From Bacteroidota bacterium (GTDB taxonomy: Bacteria > Bacteroidota > Bacteroidia > Bacteroidales > Lentimicrobiaceae): a stretch of DNA of 64,000 nt. The notes beneath the pieces were generated by a model. The model saw nothing but the letters and a program-made list of their open reading frames with translations. It had not been told where the DNA came from and did not search any database. The position numbers and the translations under genes were made by a program. Each line of letters begins with the position of its first letter. Position 1 is the first letter of the stretch. Below, in pieces: positions 1 through 8,836 of the stretch. The stretch is from assembly GCA_023434665.1 (NCBI GenBank), contig JAEYSM010000026.1, positions 1-64,000 of the forward strand. Reading direction: 5' to 3'.

Positions 1-258
1 GCCGTGAGTCAGGGCACTTTAAAGCATTATATACCTTCTCAGGGTGTTTATGTTTATTTCAGAGAATATGAAAATGAGAGGGTAATGGTTATACTCAATA
101 ATAGTAAAGAGGCCCAGTCAGTCGAAACAGCCAGATTTAAGGAAGACCTGCGAGGTACCGTCTATGGTAAGAATGTTTTAACAGGCGGACAATTTACTTT
201 CAGACACAACATATTGCTTGAGCCCCGTCAGTCATTGGTAATTGAATTTTTAGAGTAG
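1..258 (+). CDS. GH13 alpha-amylase-family enzyme, C-terminal fragment
   Basis: The gene enters from the left edge and only its last 85 codons are visible. The residues resemble the C-terminal beta-sandwich of Bacteroidota cyclomaltodextrinase/neopullulanase-type GH13 enzymes: a short segment reading VYVYFREYENERVMVILNN, then a closing strand ending in SLVIEFLE. These enzymes cleave alpha-glucans or cyclodextrins, often in the periplasm. The catalytic barrel lies outside the window, so activity, substrate and true start cannot be judged. The open frame continues to position 1, and the GTG at position 4 is an internal valine rather than a start. The family call rests on the tail alone. Confidence 0.6.
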   Translation, partial: AVSQGTLKHYIPSQGVYVYFREYENERVMVILNNSKEAQSVETARFKEDLRGTVYGKNVLTGGQFTFRHNILLEPRQSLVIEFLE

Positions 259-316
259 TTTTAAGCCTTACCGAAACTAAATATGGATTAAAAACGAGAG
301 TTATAAGAGAGATATA

Positions 317-1138
317 ATGGCTACAGTGATTAAAAAGAAGAAAGTTTCAAAGAAAAAACTGTCCTATCAAAAAATTGCTTTAACAGCATTTATTGTTTTA
401 TTATTGGCTATTCTGAGCCCATCTGTTATCAGATCAGTTAAAATCTTTATACAAAATGGGTTTACTGTTACCGATGTCATACAGAAAGAAAACATCCATC
501 ATTTTGGTGTGCCACTGCCACGGGGTTATAAAGTACATGGGATTGACATATCGCATCATCAAAAAAACATCCGGTGGAAAGAAGTGGCTGAGATTGATGT
601 AAACGGTGCCAAAATTCAGTTCGCATTCATCAAAGCAACTGAAGGGATAACACGCCAGGATCAGCATTACAAAAAGAACTGGCGAGAGAGTAAAAAAGCA
701 GGCATCCTTCGCGGAGCATATCATTTTTATTATCCGACAAGAGATGCGGTTAGTCAGGCAAACAACTTTATTGGCCAGGTTACTCTGGAAGCAGGCGATC
801 TACCTCCTGTTCTGGATATAGAGGTTTCAAAAGGAAAAACAAAAAAGGAAATAGTAAAAGGTTGTATGGAATGGTGCGATGCGATTGAAAAGCATTATGG
901 AGTAAAGCCCATCATATACACCAATCCAACTTTTTACGATAAATATCTGAAGGATGATTTTGAGGATTATCCACTTTGGATTGCTCATTATCATCAGGAG
1001 TTGCCTCGAATGGATCATAGGGACTGGATAATCTGGCAGCATTCGGACTGTGCTAAAATAAATGGAATTAGCAGGCCGGTAGATATGAATGTGTTTAACG
1101 GAAGCCTCAGGGATTTATTGAAGCATTGTATAAAATAA
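317..1138 (+). CDS. GH25 family lysozyme (muramidase), membrane-anchored
   Basis: A 273-residue peptidoglycan muramidase of glycoside hydrolase family 25. The N-terminus is very basic (KKKK near residues 6-14) and is followed by one hydrophobic segment at about residues 20-37, so the catalytic domain is probably tethered on the outer face of the inner membrane. The GH25 core starts at GIDISHHQ (Asp77) and contains FIKATEG (104-110) and the catalytic-site motif VLDIEV (Asp167, Glu169). WIAHY and IIWQHSD strands complete the barrel. Length is normal for the family. It cleaves the MurNAc-GlcNAc bond and so probably acts in wall turnover. A perfect hairpin terminator follows at 1153, so it appears to end its transcription unit. 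Confidence 0.9.
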   Translation: MATVIKKKKVSKKKLSYQKIALTAFIVLLLAILSPSVIRSVKIFIQNGFTVTDVIQKENIHHFGVPLPRGYKVHGIDISHHQKNIRWKEVAEIDVNGAKIQFAFIKATEGITRQDQHYKKNWRESKKAGILRGAYHFYYPTRDAVSQANNFIGQVTLEAGDLPPVLDIEVSKGKTKKEIVKGCMEWCDAIEKHYGVKPIIYTNPTFYDKYLKDDFEDYPLWIAHYHQELPRMDHRDWIIWQHSDCAKINGISRPVDMNVFNGSLRDLLKHCIK

Positions 1139-1152
1139 CATGGTAAGAAACA

Positions 1153-1181
1153 ATTGATAACAGGGTTATCAATACATTTTT
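1153..1181 (+). terminator. Rho-independent terminator after GH25 lysozyme gene
   Basis: A 9-bp perfect stem (ATTGATAAC at 1153-1161 with GTTATCAAT at 1165-1173, 3-nt loop AGG) is followed by ATTTTTG. It lies 14 bases after the lysozyme stop codon. The AT-rich stem is modest, but position and T-run fit an intrinsic terminator. Confidence 0.65.
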
Positions 1182-1403
1182 GTAGCCACTGATCATGCTT
1201 AAAGTTCAAATATTTACCTGAAACCTACTTTGTTTTTTGGTGAAGTATTATTTTTTTTGTATTTTTAGACTTCGTTTCTCTTCTCGCCATTCTCGATAAT
1301 CAGCTAGTACTTTCTTTATTGAAACTGAACTAGAAAGAAACTATTTTGGGATTTTAATTCTGAAATGCATTTTAACTGTATTATAAACTCTAATTAAGGT
1401 GTT

Positions 1404-2138
1404 ATGAAAAAATTAGTAGCTGAATTTATCGGAACCTGTTGGCTGGTTATCGGCGGCTGTGGAGCTGCTGTGCTTGCTGCTGCATTTCCTGAACTTGGAA
1501 TCGGATTCGCAGGTGTTGCACTTGCTTTCGGTCTAACTGTCCTAACAATGGCATATGCTATCGGGCATATCTCGGGCTGTCATTTAAATCCTGCTGTCAC
1601 AATTGGTTTATGGACAGGCGGGCGTTTTGACAAGAAAGATGTTATTCCTTATATTTTGTCGCAGGTCCTTGGGGCAATTGCCGGTGCAGGTGTGATTTAT
1701 CTAATCGCAACAGGGCAACCGGGATATGAAGTCGGAGGTTTTGCATCCAATGGATATGGTGAACTTTCACCGGGCGGCTATTCCTTAACTGCAGCAATTA
1801 TAACTGAGATTGTTATGACCTTCATGTTCTTGATTGTCATCCTCGGAGCAACTCATTCGAAAGCACCAGCCGGATTTGCCGGAGTTTCAATTGGTTTAGC
1901 ACTCACTTTGATTCATCTTATTAGTATTCCTGTTACCAATACTTCAGTAAATCCTGCCAGAAGCACAAGCCAGGCAATTTTTGCAGATACTGCTGCTCTG
2001 AGTCAGTTATGGGTATTCTGGGTTGCTCCTATTGTTGGTGCTATTCTTGCTGGCTTAGTCTATAGATATTTGGCATCTGAAAAAGAGAAGATTACTACTA
2101 TTAAAAAGGAGACCAAAAAAGAGCTGGCTGAAGCATAA
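1404..2138 (+). CDS. aqpZ: Aquaporin Z (water channel)
   Basis: A 244-residue inner-membrane water channel of the MIP family with six predicted membrane helices. Both half-helix motifs are intact: HLNPAV (NPA at 62-64) and TSVNPARS (NPA at 183-185). Residues matching the narrow water-selective filter of E. coli AqpZ are present (Phe42, His171, Thr180, Arg186), which argues for water rather than glycerol transport. The C-terminal tail is short, charged and Lys/Glu-rich. The gene follows a 265-base gap with no other gene and is probably cotranscribed with the small protein that starts 12 bases after its stop codon. Confidence 0.95.
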   Translation: MKKLVAEFIGTCWLVIGGCGAAVLAAAFPELGIGFAGVALAFGLTVLTMAYAIGHISGCHLNPAVTIGLWTGGRFDKKDVIPYILSQVLGAIAGAGVIYLIATGQPGYEVGGFASNGYGELSPGGYSLTAAIITEIVMTFMFLIVILGATHSKAPAGFAGVSIGLALTLIHLISIPVTNTSVNPARSTSQAIFADTAALSQLWVFWVAPIVGAILAGLVYRYLASEKEKITTIKKETKKELAEA

Positions 2139-2150
2139 AAAATCATATAC

Positions 2151-2654
2151 ATGGAAACGGAAACTTTGCCTAAATCATCGGCAACTCAGGAGGATGTGTG
2201 TTGCCCTCCTTTTGATCCTACCTTATGGGACGAAAAACTCATTATGTGGGACAAAAAGCAGTTTATCAAAGATAAGGTGAAAACGTTCTTTTATATGCCA
2301 GTTAATTTTGGCAGTGTGATGAAAAGAATCGTGACACTTGTTTCAGGTCAGGGTGCAGAAATGCCGGATTGGTTATGCTTATCCGATCATACCAGCAAAT
2401 GGAATATGGATGTTTATCTTGCTGTTAATAAACGTGTTGAAGGTGCTCATAATTTCGAATTGAGCGGAACTTTCTATTGTAAGGTTTACGAAGGCCCATT
2501 TAAAGATACCGGTAAATGGGGAGAAGATTACAATAAAACAGTGGCCGAAAAAGGCATGAAAATTAAAAAGTGCTACATGTGGTACACTACTTGTCCGAAA
2601 TGCGCAAAAAAGTATGGTAAAAACTATACTGTGTTCATTGGAGAATTGGAGTGA
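2151..2654 (+). CDS. Conserved small cysteine-containing protein, function unknown
   Basis: A soluble 167-residue protein with no signal peptide. I cannot assign a function; similar Bacteroidota proteins are loosely annotated as 'hydrolase', but I see no catalytic triad or nucleophile motif. Visible features are a Cys17-Cys18 pair near the N-terminus and a C-terminal CxxxxxxCPKC cluster (Cys141, Cys148, Cys151) that could bind a metal or be redox-active. Trp and aromatic residues are frequent. It begins 12 bases after aqpZ and is probably in that operon. Its last 31 bases overlap the 3' end of the convergent MalY-like gene, so the two transcripts are antisense at their tails. Confidence 0.7.
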   Translation: METETLPKSSATQEDVCCPPFDPTLWDEKLIMWDKKQFIKDKVKTFFYMPVNFGSVMKRIVTLVSGQGAEMPDWLCLSDHTSKWNMDVYLAVNKRVEGAHNFELSGTFYCKVYEGPFKDTGKWGEDYNKTVAEKGMKIKKCYMWYTTCPKCAKKYGKNYTVFIGELE

Positions 2655-3823
2655 AATTCTTTAACAGCTTTCTTAAGCTGACTGACTGCTTTTTTGAGTG
2701 TTGCGAGAGGACATGCAATGTTTATCCTCATGTATAATTCTCCGCCTGTTCCAAATTGTATTCCCGGATTTAATCCTAAGCCTGCTTTCCGGATCATGAA
2801 CTCATTGAGCACTTTTGGATCAGTTGATAATTTTGAGCAATCAAGCCATACCATATAGGTGGCTTCTGGTCGAATCATTTTTATTTCAGGAATATTCTGC
2901 TCAAGATAACTCTGGAGAAAATCAATGTTTTGGTTAATGTACTTTAATAGCTGGTCAAGCCACACATCTCCCTGTTCATAAGCAGCAATGGAGGCTATTG
3001 TTCCAAACACATTGCCCATGTCGATATGCAGGCCCTGAATAAAATCGTTATATCGTTTCCGCAATTTTGCATTAGAAATAATGACCGATGCCGTACTCAA
3101 AGCGGCCAAATTGAATGTTTTGCTAGGGGCCATCATAGTAATGGTCCGGGTAGCTACATCCCGGCCAAGTGAGGCCAGAATGCAATGTTTGTATCCAATA
3201 TTCACCAGATCACAATGTATTTCATCAGAAACCATAAGCACATTGTACTTTAAGCATATCCCGGCTAATTCTTTTAATTCATCAGAAGTCCATGCGTTTC
3301 CTCCTGGATTGTGAGGATTGCTTATCAGGATCATTGAAGCGCCTTTTTTACATTGTTGCTCAAGATTCTGAAAATCCATCCTGTACCTTCCGTTATTCAT
3401 CTTTAACGGATTGTATAATAATTTACGTTTGTTTCCGGTAATAGCTCCAAAGAATGGAAAATATACCGGTGGCTGAACTATAATCTTATCACCAGGGTTT
3501 GTATAAGCAAGTACAACCATATTCAATGCAGGCACAATACCTGGGGAGAAACAAATCCATTCTCTTTTGATATTCCATGAATGGCGTCTGCTTAACCACG
3601 ATTGTATTGACGAGTAGTAGCTGTCGGGCCGCACTGAGTAACCCAACACAGGATGTTCTGCTCTTTTTTTAATAGCTTCAAGAATGAAAGGTGGTGTTTT
3701 AAAATCCATATCGGCTACCCACATGGGGATAACTTCTTCAGTTCCGAAAAACATCTTCCTTAAATCGTATTTCACACTCGCGGTGTTCTTTCTGTCGATT
3801 ATTTCATCGAAATCATATTTCAT
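2624..3823 (-). CDS. MalY/PatB-type PLP-dependent cystathionine beta-lyase/aminotransferase
   Basis: A 399-residue fold-type I PLP enzyme of class I/II. The MalY/PatB signature is clear: an N-terminal WVADMDFKTPP segment (35-45), the cofactor-contacting SNPHNPGG (168-175), SDEIHCDL (199-206, Asp200 binding the PLP pyridine nitrogen), and the Schiff-base lysine in APSKTFNLA (Lys235). Family members cleave the C-S bond of cystathionine or cysteine conjugates, giving homocysteine, pyruvate and ammonia; some also aminotransfer. It is monocistronic and divergent from the PEP-binding protein. Its 3' end overlaps the convergent small gene by 31 bases. MalY-type regulatory moonlighting cannot be judged here. 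Confidence 0.88.
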   Translation of the reverse strand: MKYDFDEIIDRKNTASVKYDLRKMFFGTEEVIPMWVADMDFKTPPFILEAIKKRAEHPVLGYSVRPDSYYSSIQSWLSRRHSWNIKREWICFSPGIVPALNMVVLAYTNPGDKIIVQPPVYFPFFGAITGNKRKLLYNPLKMNNGRYRMDFQNLEQQCKKGASMILISNPHNPGGNAWTSDELKELAGICLKYNVLMVSDEIHCDLVNIGYKHCILASLGRDVATRTITMMAPSKTFNLAALSTASVIISNAKLRKRYNDFIQGLHIDMGNVFGTIASIAAYEQGDVWLDQLLKYINQNIDFLQSYLEQNIPEIKMIRPEATYMVWLDCSKLSTDPKVLNEFMIRKAGLGLNPGIQFGTGGELYMRINIACPLATLKKAVSQLKKAVKEFHSNSPMNTV

Positions 3824-3889
3824 AGCAGCATTGTTATATATCTACAACGCAAAGTTCTTCAAAAAAGCCCAATTCATTCTTATTTAAAT

Positions 3890-3897
3890 TAAATTTG
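3890..3897 (+). promoter_or_regulatory. Candidate -7 element TAAATTTG before PEP/pyruvate-binding gene
   Basis: TAAATTTG matches the Bacteroidota -7 consensus TANNTTTG. No good -33 TTTG lies 19-21 bases upstream. The implied start site is near 3904, leaving only about 9 bases before the ATG at 3913. Confidence 0.4.
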
Positions 3898-3912
3898 TAA
3901 AAACGCAACCCG

Positions 3913-6879
3913 ATGAAGGAATCTCCCTATTCTTTACTCTCACGGTTTTATTTCCATGATACTGCCTTTCATAGTCTGATGCGGAAACGTATTTACAAAG
4001 TTTTACTGGTAGCCAGTAAGTATGATTCCTTCATACTTGAAGGGGATGGCAGGATTGATGAGCAAATATTTAACGAATATGTGTCATTAAACCTCCGTTA
4101 CCCTCCTCAATTCGTGCAGGTGTCATCGGAGGAAGAAGCCTTTAAAGTCCTCAGGAATGAAAAGATAGATTTGGTAATTACCATGGTTAGCATGGGTAAA
4201 CGGGAAACTTTTGATCTGGCTAGAAAAATCAAAGATAAGTATGCGGATATTCCTTTGGTAGTGCTGACTTCCTTTTCCAGAGAAGTTACTCTAACGCTTG
4301 CCAGTGAGGATCTTTCGTTTATTGATTATGTTTTTTGCTGGCTTGGAAATGCAGATCTTCTACTTGCTATCATTAAGTTGATTGAGGATCAGATGAATGC
4401 CGAAGATGACATTACGAAGGTGGGTGTTCAGGCAATTTTGCTGGTAGAAGACTCAATAAGGTTTTATTCAAGTTATCTTCCAAACATATACAAGATTATC
4501 TTCAAACAGTCGAAAAGTTTTATGACTGAAGGTTTGAATGATCATCAGATGATGTTAAGAATGAGAGGAAGGCCTAAAATCCTATTAGCCACAAATTATG
4601 AAGAAGCCATTGGATATTATGAGAAATACAAAAACAATTTACTTGGGATCATTACCGATGTAGCGTATAAAACAAATGACAAGGACGACCCTCAGGCAGG
4701 CATCCGGCTTATAAAAAAGGTAAAACAGGATGGTGAATTCTTGCCTATGTTGATTCAGTCATCAGATTTAAGTTGGCATTCAACAGCTGAGGATTTACAT
4801 GTGGGCTTTCTTCATAAACAATCCCCCACTCTATTGCATGATCTGAGAAATTTCATTATTCAGTTTTTTGCTTTTGGTGACTTTGTATTTGTAGATCCGG
4901 TCACTAAGAATGAGGTACATCGGGCTGCAGATTTAAAGAGCCTTCAACAGGTAATTCTTGAAGTACCTGAGAGTTCCTTTGAGTATCATGTTTACCGGAA
5001 TCATATTTCAAAGTGGTTGTATGCAAGGGCTTTGTTTCCCCTGGCTGATTTATTCAGAGATATCAGCCCTGATTATTTCGAAAATTTGCAGGAGATCCGA
5101 CAGTTTATTTTTGATGCGATTGCTACTTTCAGACTGAATAAGGCGAGAGGCATCATAGCAGAATTTAATCGTGAGAGCTATGATGAATATCTTAGTTTTA
5201 CCAGGGTTGGTCAAGGCTCTATTGGAGGAAAAGCAAGGGGTCTGGCTTTTCTCGATGCCATGTTGAAACGGAACCGGATGATTGATAAATGGCCCGGGAC
5301 ACTGGTCATTATACCGCGTACTGTGGTGCTTGGCACTGATATTTTTGACGAATTCCTTGAATCAAATAAATTATATAAAGTGGCTTTGTCAGGAATCCCG
5401 GATGAAGAATTATTGAGAATCTTTGTTAAAGCACAACTACCTGAGAAGTTAAAAGAAGATTTACTGACTTTTATATCCGTTATAAAAAAACCAATCGCTG
5501 TAAGATCTTCAAGTATGCTTGAAGATAGTTATTATCAGCCTTTTGCCGGAATTTATGCGACATACATGGTACCTAATGATCCGGATGATAAGGAGGCTAC
5601 AATGAGCAATCTGAGCATTGCAATCAAGAGTGTATATGCATCAGCTTTCTTCCATGAATCAAAGTCATATATGAAGAGTACAACTCACGTCATAGATGAG
5701 GAAAAGATGGCTATTGTGCTCCAGGAAATTACCGGATCAGAATACAACAAGCGTTTTTATCCTTCTATTTCCGGGGTGGCGCGCTCTATCAATTTTTATC
5801 CTGTTGAGCCTGAGACTCCAACTGACGGTACTGCCAATATAGCACTTGGTTTGGGGAAATACATTGTTGACGGTGGAATTTCCTTACGATTTTCGCCAAA
5901 ATATCCCAAGAAGGTTTTACAATTATCCAATCCCCAAATGGCACTTAAAGAAACGCAAAATCATTTTTATGCACTTGATTTGAGGCCGGGCAGCTTTAAA
6001 ATTTCGACCGATGATGGATTTAACCTGCTGAAACTGGATCTCAAAGAAGCTGAAAAGGACAATGCACTGAAACATCTTGTCAGCACCTATGACTTCGAAA
6101 ATCAGGTCATGGTTGACGGAATGCTTACTGAAGGAAAGAGAATAATTACATTTTCGAACATTCTGAACCATAACGTAATTCCGTTGGCAGATATTGTTTT
6201 GAATGTTCTTGACATAGGTCAGAAAGAAATGGGGAAACCCGTCGAAATAGAGTTTGCGCTCGATATGAATACCAAAGAAAATAACCTCCACTTGTTTAAT
6301 CTTCTTCAAATACGCCCTATTGTTGATCCACGGGAGGAATTAGATATTTCATTGAATGAGATCAAGAAGAATGACACCATTATTTTTGCAGAAAATGCTT
6401 TAGGCAACGGAATTGTGAATGGCATCAGAGATTTTGTATATGTTAAACCTGATGCTTTTTCATCAGTTGATACCCTGAAAATTGCTCAGTCAGTCGCACA
6501 GATTAATTCTCAAATGTTAGAATCGAACACCAATTATATTCTTATTGGTCCCGGCCGATGGGGTTCGAGTGATCCATGGTTAGGAATCCCTGTTAAGTGG
6601 GCTAACATTTCAGCTGCCCGGGTTATTATAGAATCAGGATTAAAAGGTTATAGGATCGATCCAAGTCAGGGCACCCATTTTTTCCAGAACCTTACCGCAT
6701 TCAGGGTGGGTTATTTCACTATCAATCCTTTCATTAAAGATGGATATTACGATGTTGCATTTTTGAATGATCAACCTGCTCTTTTTGAAGATAAATATAT
6801 AAGACATGTGAGATTTGAAAAACAATGCACAGTAATGATTGATGGTCAGAAGAACCAGGGTGTTATACTAAAGCCATGA
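3913..6879 (+). CDS. PEP/pyruvate-binding domain protein with N-terminal receiver-like domains
   Basis: A 988-residue cytoplasmic protein. Residues about 29-150 resemble a response-regulator receiver but have a methionine/serine stretch (DLVITMVSM) where the phospho-acceptor Asp is expected. Residues about 170-320 form a second receiver-like domain with LLVEDS and a plausible acceptor Asp in GIITDVAY. From about 430 the sequence matches the ATP-grasp-like N-terminal domain of PEP synthase/pyruvate phosphate dikinase: GSIGGKARGLAF (about 434-445), AVRSSSMLEDS (about 528) and GPGRWGSSDPW (about 880). The phosphohistidine swivel domain and PEP/pyruvate barrel of true synthases are absent, so it should not be called pyruvate dikinase. 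A regulated nucleotide-binding phosphotransferase is my inference. It ends 21 bases from a convergent gene. Confidence 0.8.
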   Translation: MKESPYSLLSRFYFHDTAFHSLMRKRIYKVLLVASKYDSFILEGDGRIDEQIFNEYVSLNLRYPPQFVQVSSEEEAFKVLRNEKIDLVITMVSMGKRETFDLARKIKDKYADIPLVVLTSFSREVTLTLASEDLSFIDYVFCWLGNADLLLAIIKLIEDQMNAEDDITKVGVQAILLVEDSIRFYSSYLPNIYKIIFKQSKSFMTEGLNDHQMMLRMRGRPKILLATNYEEAIGYYEKYKNNLLGIITDVAYKTNDKDDPQAGIRLIKKVKQDGEFLPMLIQSSDLSWHSTAEDLHVGFLHKQSPTLLHDLRNFIIQFFAFGDFVFVDPVTKNEVHRAADLKSLQQVILEVPESSFEYHVYRNHISKWLYARALFPLADLFRDISPDYFENLQEIRQFIFDAIATFRLNKARGIIAEFNRESYDEYLSFTRVGQGSIGGKARGLAFLDAMLKRNRMIDKWPGTLVIIPRTVVLGTDIFDEFLESNKLYKVALSGIPDEELLRIFVKAQLPEKLKEDLLTFISVIKKPIAVRSSSMLEDSYYQPFAGIYATYMVPNDPDDKEATMSNLSIAIKSVYASAFFHESKSYMKSTTHVIDEEKMAIVLQEITGSEYNKRFYPSISGVARSINFYPVEPETPTDGTANIALGLGKYIVDGGISLRFSPKYPKKVLQLSNPQMALKETQNHFYALDLRPGSFKISTDDGFNLLKLDLKEAEKDNALKHLVSTYDFENQVMVDGMLTEGKRIITFSNILNHNVIPLADIVLNVLDIGQKEMGKPVEIEFALDMNTKENNLHLFNLLQIRPIVDPREELDISLNEIKKNDTIIFAENALGNGIVNGIRDFVYVKPDAFSSVDTLKIAQSVAQINSQMLESNTNYILIGPGRWGSSDPWLGIPVKWANISAARVIIESGLKGYRIDPSQGTHFFQNLTAFRVGYFTINPFIKDGYYDVAFLNDQPALFEDKYIRHVRFEKQCTVMIDGQKNQGVILKP

Positions 6880-6900
6880 TTAACCAAGCGGTCAATCTTA

Positions 6901-7779
6901 TCATTCTTCGCATGCTTCCCTGAGCCGATTTATGTCATCAATCCTGGAATTGTCACCCGAAGCTGCATAAAGATAGGAAAGTACTTCGAACATTTTTGCG
7001 ATTAAAGCCCGTGGTTTTAAAGGAATAAAGTAATTTTCCTGTGTGGGAAATTTTAGTCGCCGCATGAGTAAAACCAATTCTTCTTTCGTGAAAACACCTC
7101 CTTTGTTTTCGGGATTTATACAAAATTTTACTTTAATACTATTGGAAACATCGGGTTCAACCCATGCCATAAAATACCTTTCACCTGGTAAAATCAATCC
7201 GAACAGGGGCATTCCGAGGCTTTGTGCTATGATTGTATAAAGAAGTCCTATAGAAATTGAATATCCTACATTACTTTCGAGCAGGTTATTAAGGAATAAA
7301 TATTTAGGCTCTATTTCCTGTTTATCAGGTAGCCTGAATTTGTGATGGTCGAATAGTATATGGTTTACCACTTTAATTTTTTCAAGTGGTGTCAGGTTTT
7401 CGTTTAATTCTATCCAGATATCTTTCCTTAATCTTAGTACCTGATCTCTTATTTTATCTATGTTGAGACTTGGAAACAAGTATTTTGTGAATAGTATGTA
7501 ACCTTCAAGAAGATCATTGTCTTTAAAACTAGCCCATTTTACAAGGTCGAAATGCAATTGATTGAACTGGATATTCTGAATGATGTCCTCAATTCTTTGT
7601 TGGACTCCGGTATCGAAAGTGTTTTCCCAGGCATTTTCGAGAAACGGAACAGCCGGAGGTCCAATACTGAAGATCTGCTCTTTTACTTTAGCAAATGAGG
7701 CAGAATCAGGCTCATCGATCAAACTGATTAAAGCTTGCAATTTATTTTCATCTCCCTTTTGAGGTTCCATAACGTCCAT
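6901..7779 (-). CDS. SirB1-like transglutaminase-fold protein
   Basis: A 292-residue soluble protein. The N-terminal third looks like helical HEAT-type repeats (FSIGPPAVPFLENAWENT). The middle part matches the SirB1/Transglut_core2 domain: FDHHKFRLP, NNLLESNVGYSISIGLLY and GLILPGERYFMAW. In this family the catalytic Cys of classic transglutaminases is often lost, and here the usual position is occupied by GYSIS, so enzymatic activity is doubtful. Related proteins occur widely but lack a firm function; nothing in the neighbourhood clarifies it. ATG at 7770 (MEPQ) is an alternative start. It is convergent with the PEP-binding gene. Confidence 0.75.
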   Translation of the reverse strand: MDVMEPQKGDENKLQALISLIDEPDSASFAKVKEQIFSIGPPAVPFLENAWENTFDTGVQQRIEDIIQNIQFNQLHFDLVKWASFKDNDLLEGYILFTKYLFPSLNIDKIRDQVLRLRKDIWIELNENLTPLEKIKVVNHILFDHHKFRLPDKQEIEPKYLFLNNLLESNVGYSISIGLLYTIIAQSLGMPLFGLILPGERYFMAWVEPDVSNSIKVKFCINPENKGGVFTKEELVLLMRRLKFPTQENYFIPLKPRALIAKMFEVLSYLYAASGDNSRIDDINRLREACEE

Positions 7780-7879
7780 CTTTTACTAATTAAACAAATG
7801 AAATAAAAGATTTCTCTTTAAAAGGATTTGGGTTAAAACTACTCGTATTAATTCAATATTTTAATATCAGAAACCAATA

Positions 7880-8755
7880 TTAAAGTTTACTAAGCTTATT
7901 CAATATATCTTCTACCAAACGTTCCATTGTTTCTTTGTATTTGGAAGAATGGGTTTTGTCAACACGGTTTGCAACAATATTTGTTACAGTACATGCTGAA
8001 TGTCCCATCATTTTACTTAATCCGTATAATGCGGATGTTTCCATTTCGAAATTGGTTATTCTGAGTCCTTTGTAGCTGAATGAAGCAAGCAGTTCATTTA
8101 TGTCAGGCAGGAAAGTCTCTAATCTTAATACCCTTCCCTGAGGACCATAAAAACCGGGAGCGGTAGCTGTAATTCCCTTCATGTAGCCTTCTTCAAGAAC
8201 CTTCAATAGTTTACTATCGGCGGCAACAATATATGGTCGGGGAAGAACAGAAGGCCAGGATGACAAAGAAATAAATTGTTGAGTTATTTCATGATCCATA
8301 ACCCTATCGAGGTTTCGATAGTAATATAACATTCCATCGAGGCCCACTCCATGTGAGGAGACAATGGCTGTATCCGGATCAATACCTGAATGAAGTGCCC
8401 CTGAAGTCCCTATTCTGACTATATTTAAAGTTGTATGGGTCGATTTGACTTTCCGTTGCTGGAGATCAATGTTTACCAAAGCATCGAGTTCATTTAAGAC
8501 TATATCAATATTGTCTGTGCCCATACCCGTAGAAATTACAGAAATGCGCTTGCCTTTATATGTTCCGGTGTGAGTAATAATTTCCCTGTTTTGCCTTTTT
8601 ACTTCAATATAGTCAAAAAATGATGAGACAAGACTTACACGACCAGGATCACCAACCAGAATTATTTCTGAAGCCAGTTCTTCGGGTTTGAGTGCAAGAT
8701 GATAAACGCTACCATCAGTATTTAAAATAAGCTCAGATGCACCAATATTTGTCAT
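7880..8755 (-). CDS. udp: Nucleoside phosphorylase, uridine phosphorylase-like
   Basis: A 291-residue nucleoside phosphorylase of the NP-I family, which splits uridine and related nucleosides with phosphate to ribose-1-phosphate and base in pyrimidine salvage. Visible motifs are the phosphate-binding GDPGR, TGMGTDNIDIVLNEL, the RIGTSGA loop and the substrate-site NFEMETSALY. I chose the ATG at 8755 (MTNIGASEL) because the upstream extension is low-complexity and a minus-strand -7 element lies at 8811-8818. The gene is divergent from the usp gene, with overlapping promoter regions. Uridine against purine specificity is inferred from overall similarity only. Confidence 0.85.
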   Translation of the reverse strand: MTNIGASELILNTDGSVYHLALKPEELASEIILVGDPGRVSLVSSFFDYIEVKRQNREIITHTGTYKGKRISVISTGMGTDNIDIVLNELDALVNIDLQQRKVKSTHTTLNIVRIGTSGALHSGIDPDTAIVSSHGVGLDGMLYYYRNLDRVMDHEITQQFISLSSWPSVLPRPYIVAADSKLLKVLEEGYMKGITATAPGFYGPQGRVLRLETFLPDINELLASFSYKGLRITNFEMETSALYGLSKMMGHSACTVTNIVANRVDKTHSSKYKETMERLVEDILNKLSKL

Positions 8756-8768
8756 TTTGTAGTTATTG

Positions 8769-8799
8769 TTTGTTATAACAGTACGAAATCTTATTTTTG
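8769..8799 (+). promoter_or_regulatory. Consensus Bacteroidota promoter for usp-cinA operon
   Basis: TTTG at 8769-8772, a 19-nt spacer and TATTTTTG at 8792-8799 match TTTG-N19-TANNTTTG exactly. The predicted start near 8806 leaves a leader of about 30 bases before the ATG at 8837. Confidence 0.75.
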
Positions 8800-8810
8800 T
8801 CAATAATCTG

Positions 8811-8818
8811 CAAATATA
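8811..8818 (-). promoter_or_regulatory. Candidate -7 element (TATATTTG) for the phosphorylase gene
   Basis: On the minus strand this reads TATATTTG, matching TANNTTTG. A good -33 element is not seen. The implied start near 8804 gives a leader of about 50 bases. It lies between the plus-strand -7 element and the usp start codon. Confidence 0.45.
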
Positions 8819-8836
8819 AACTTTTAAAAATTGTTG

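Noticed and set aside
1305..1343. Imperfect inverted repeat (TAGT-CTTTCT / AGAAAG-ACTA) upstream of aqpZ
   Set aside because: The stem has an unpaired base on one side and two on the other, and the AT-rich context makes chance likely; no matching known leader motif. The rest of the 1139-1403 gap shows only the lysozyme terminator.
3913..6879. Pyruvate phosphate dikinase or PEP synthase annotation
   Set aside because: Only the nucleotide-binding domain is present; the phosphohistidine and PEP domains are absent.
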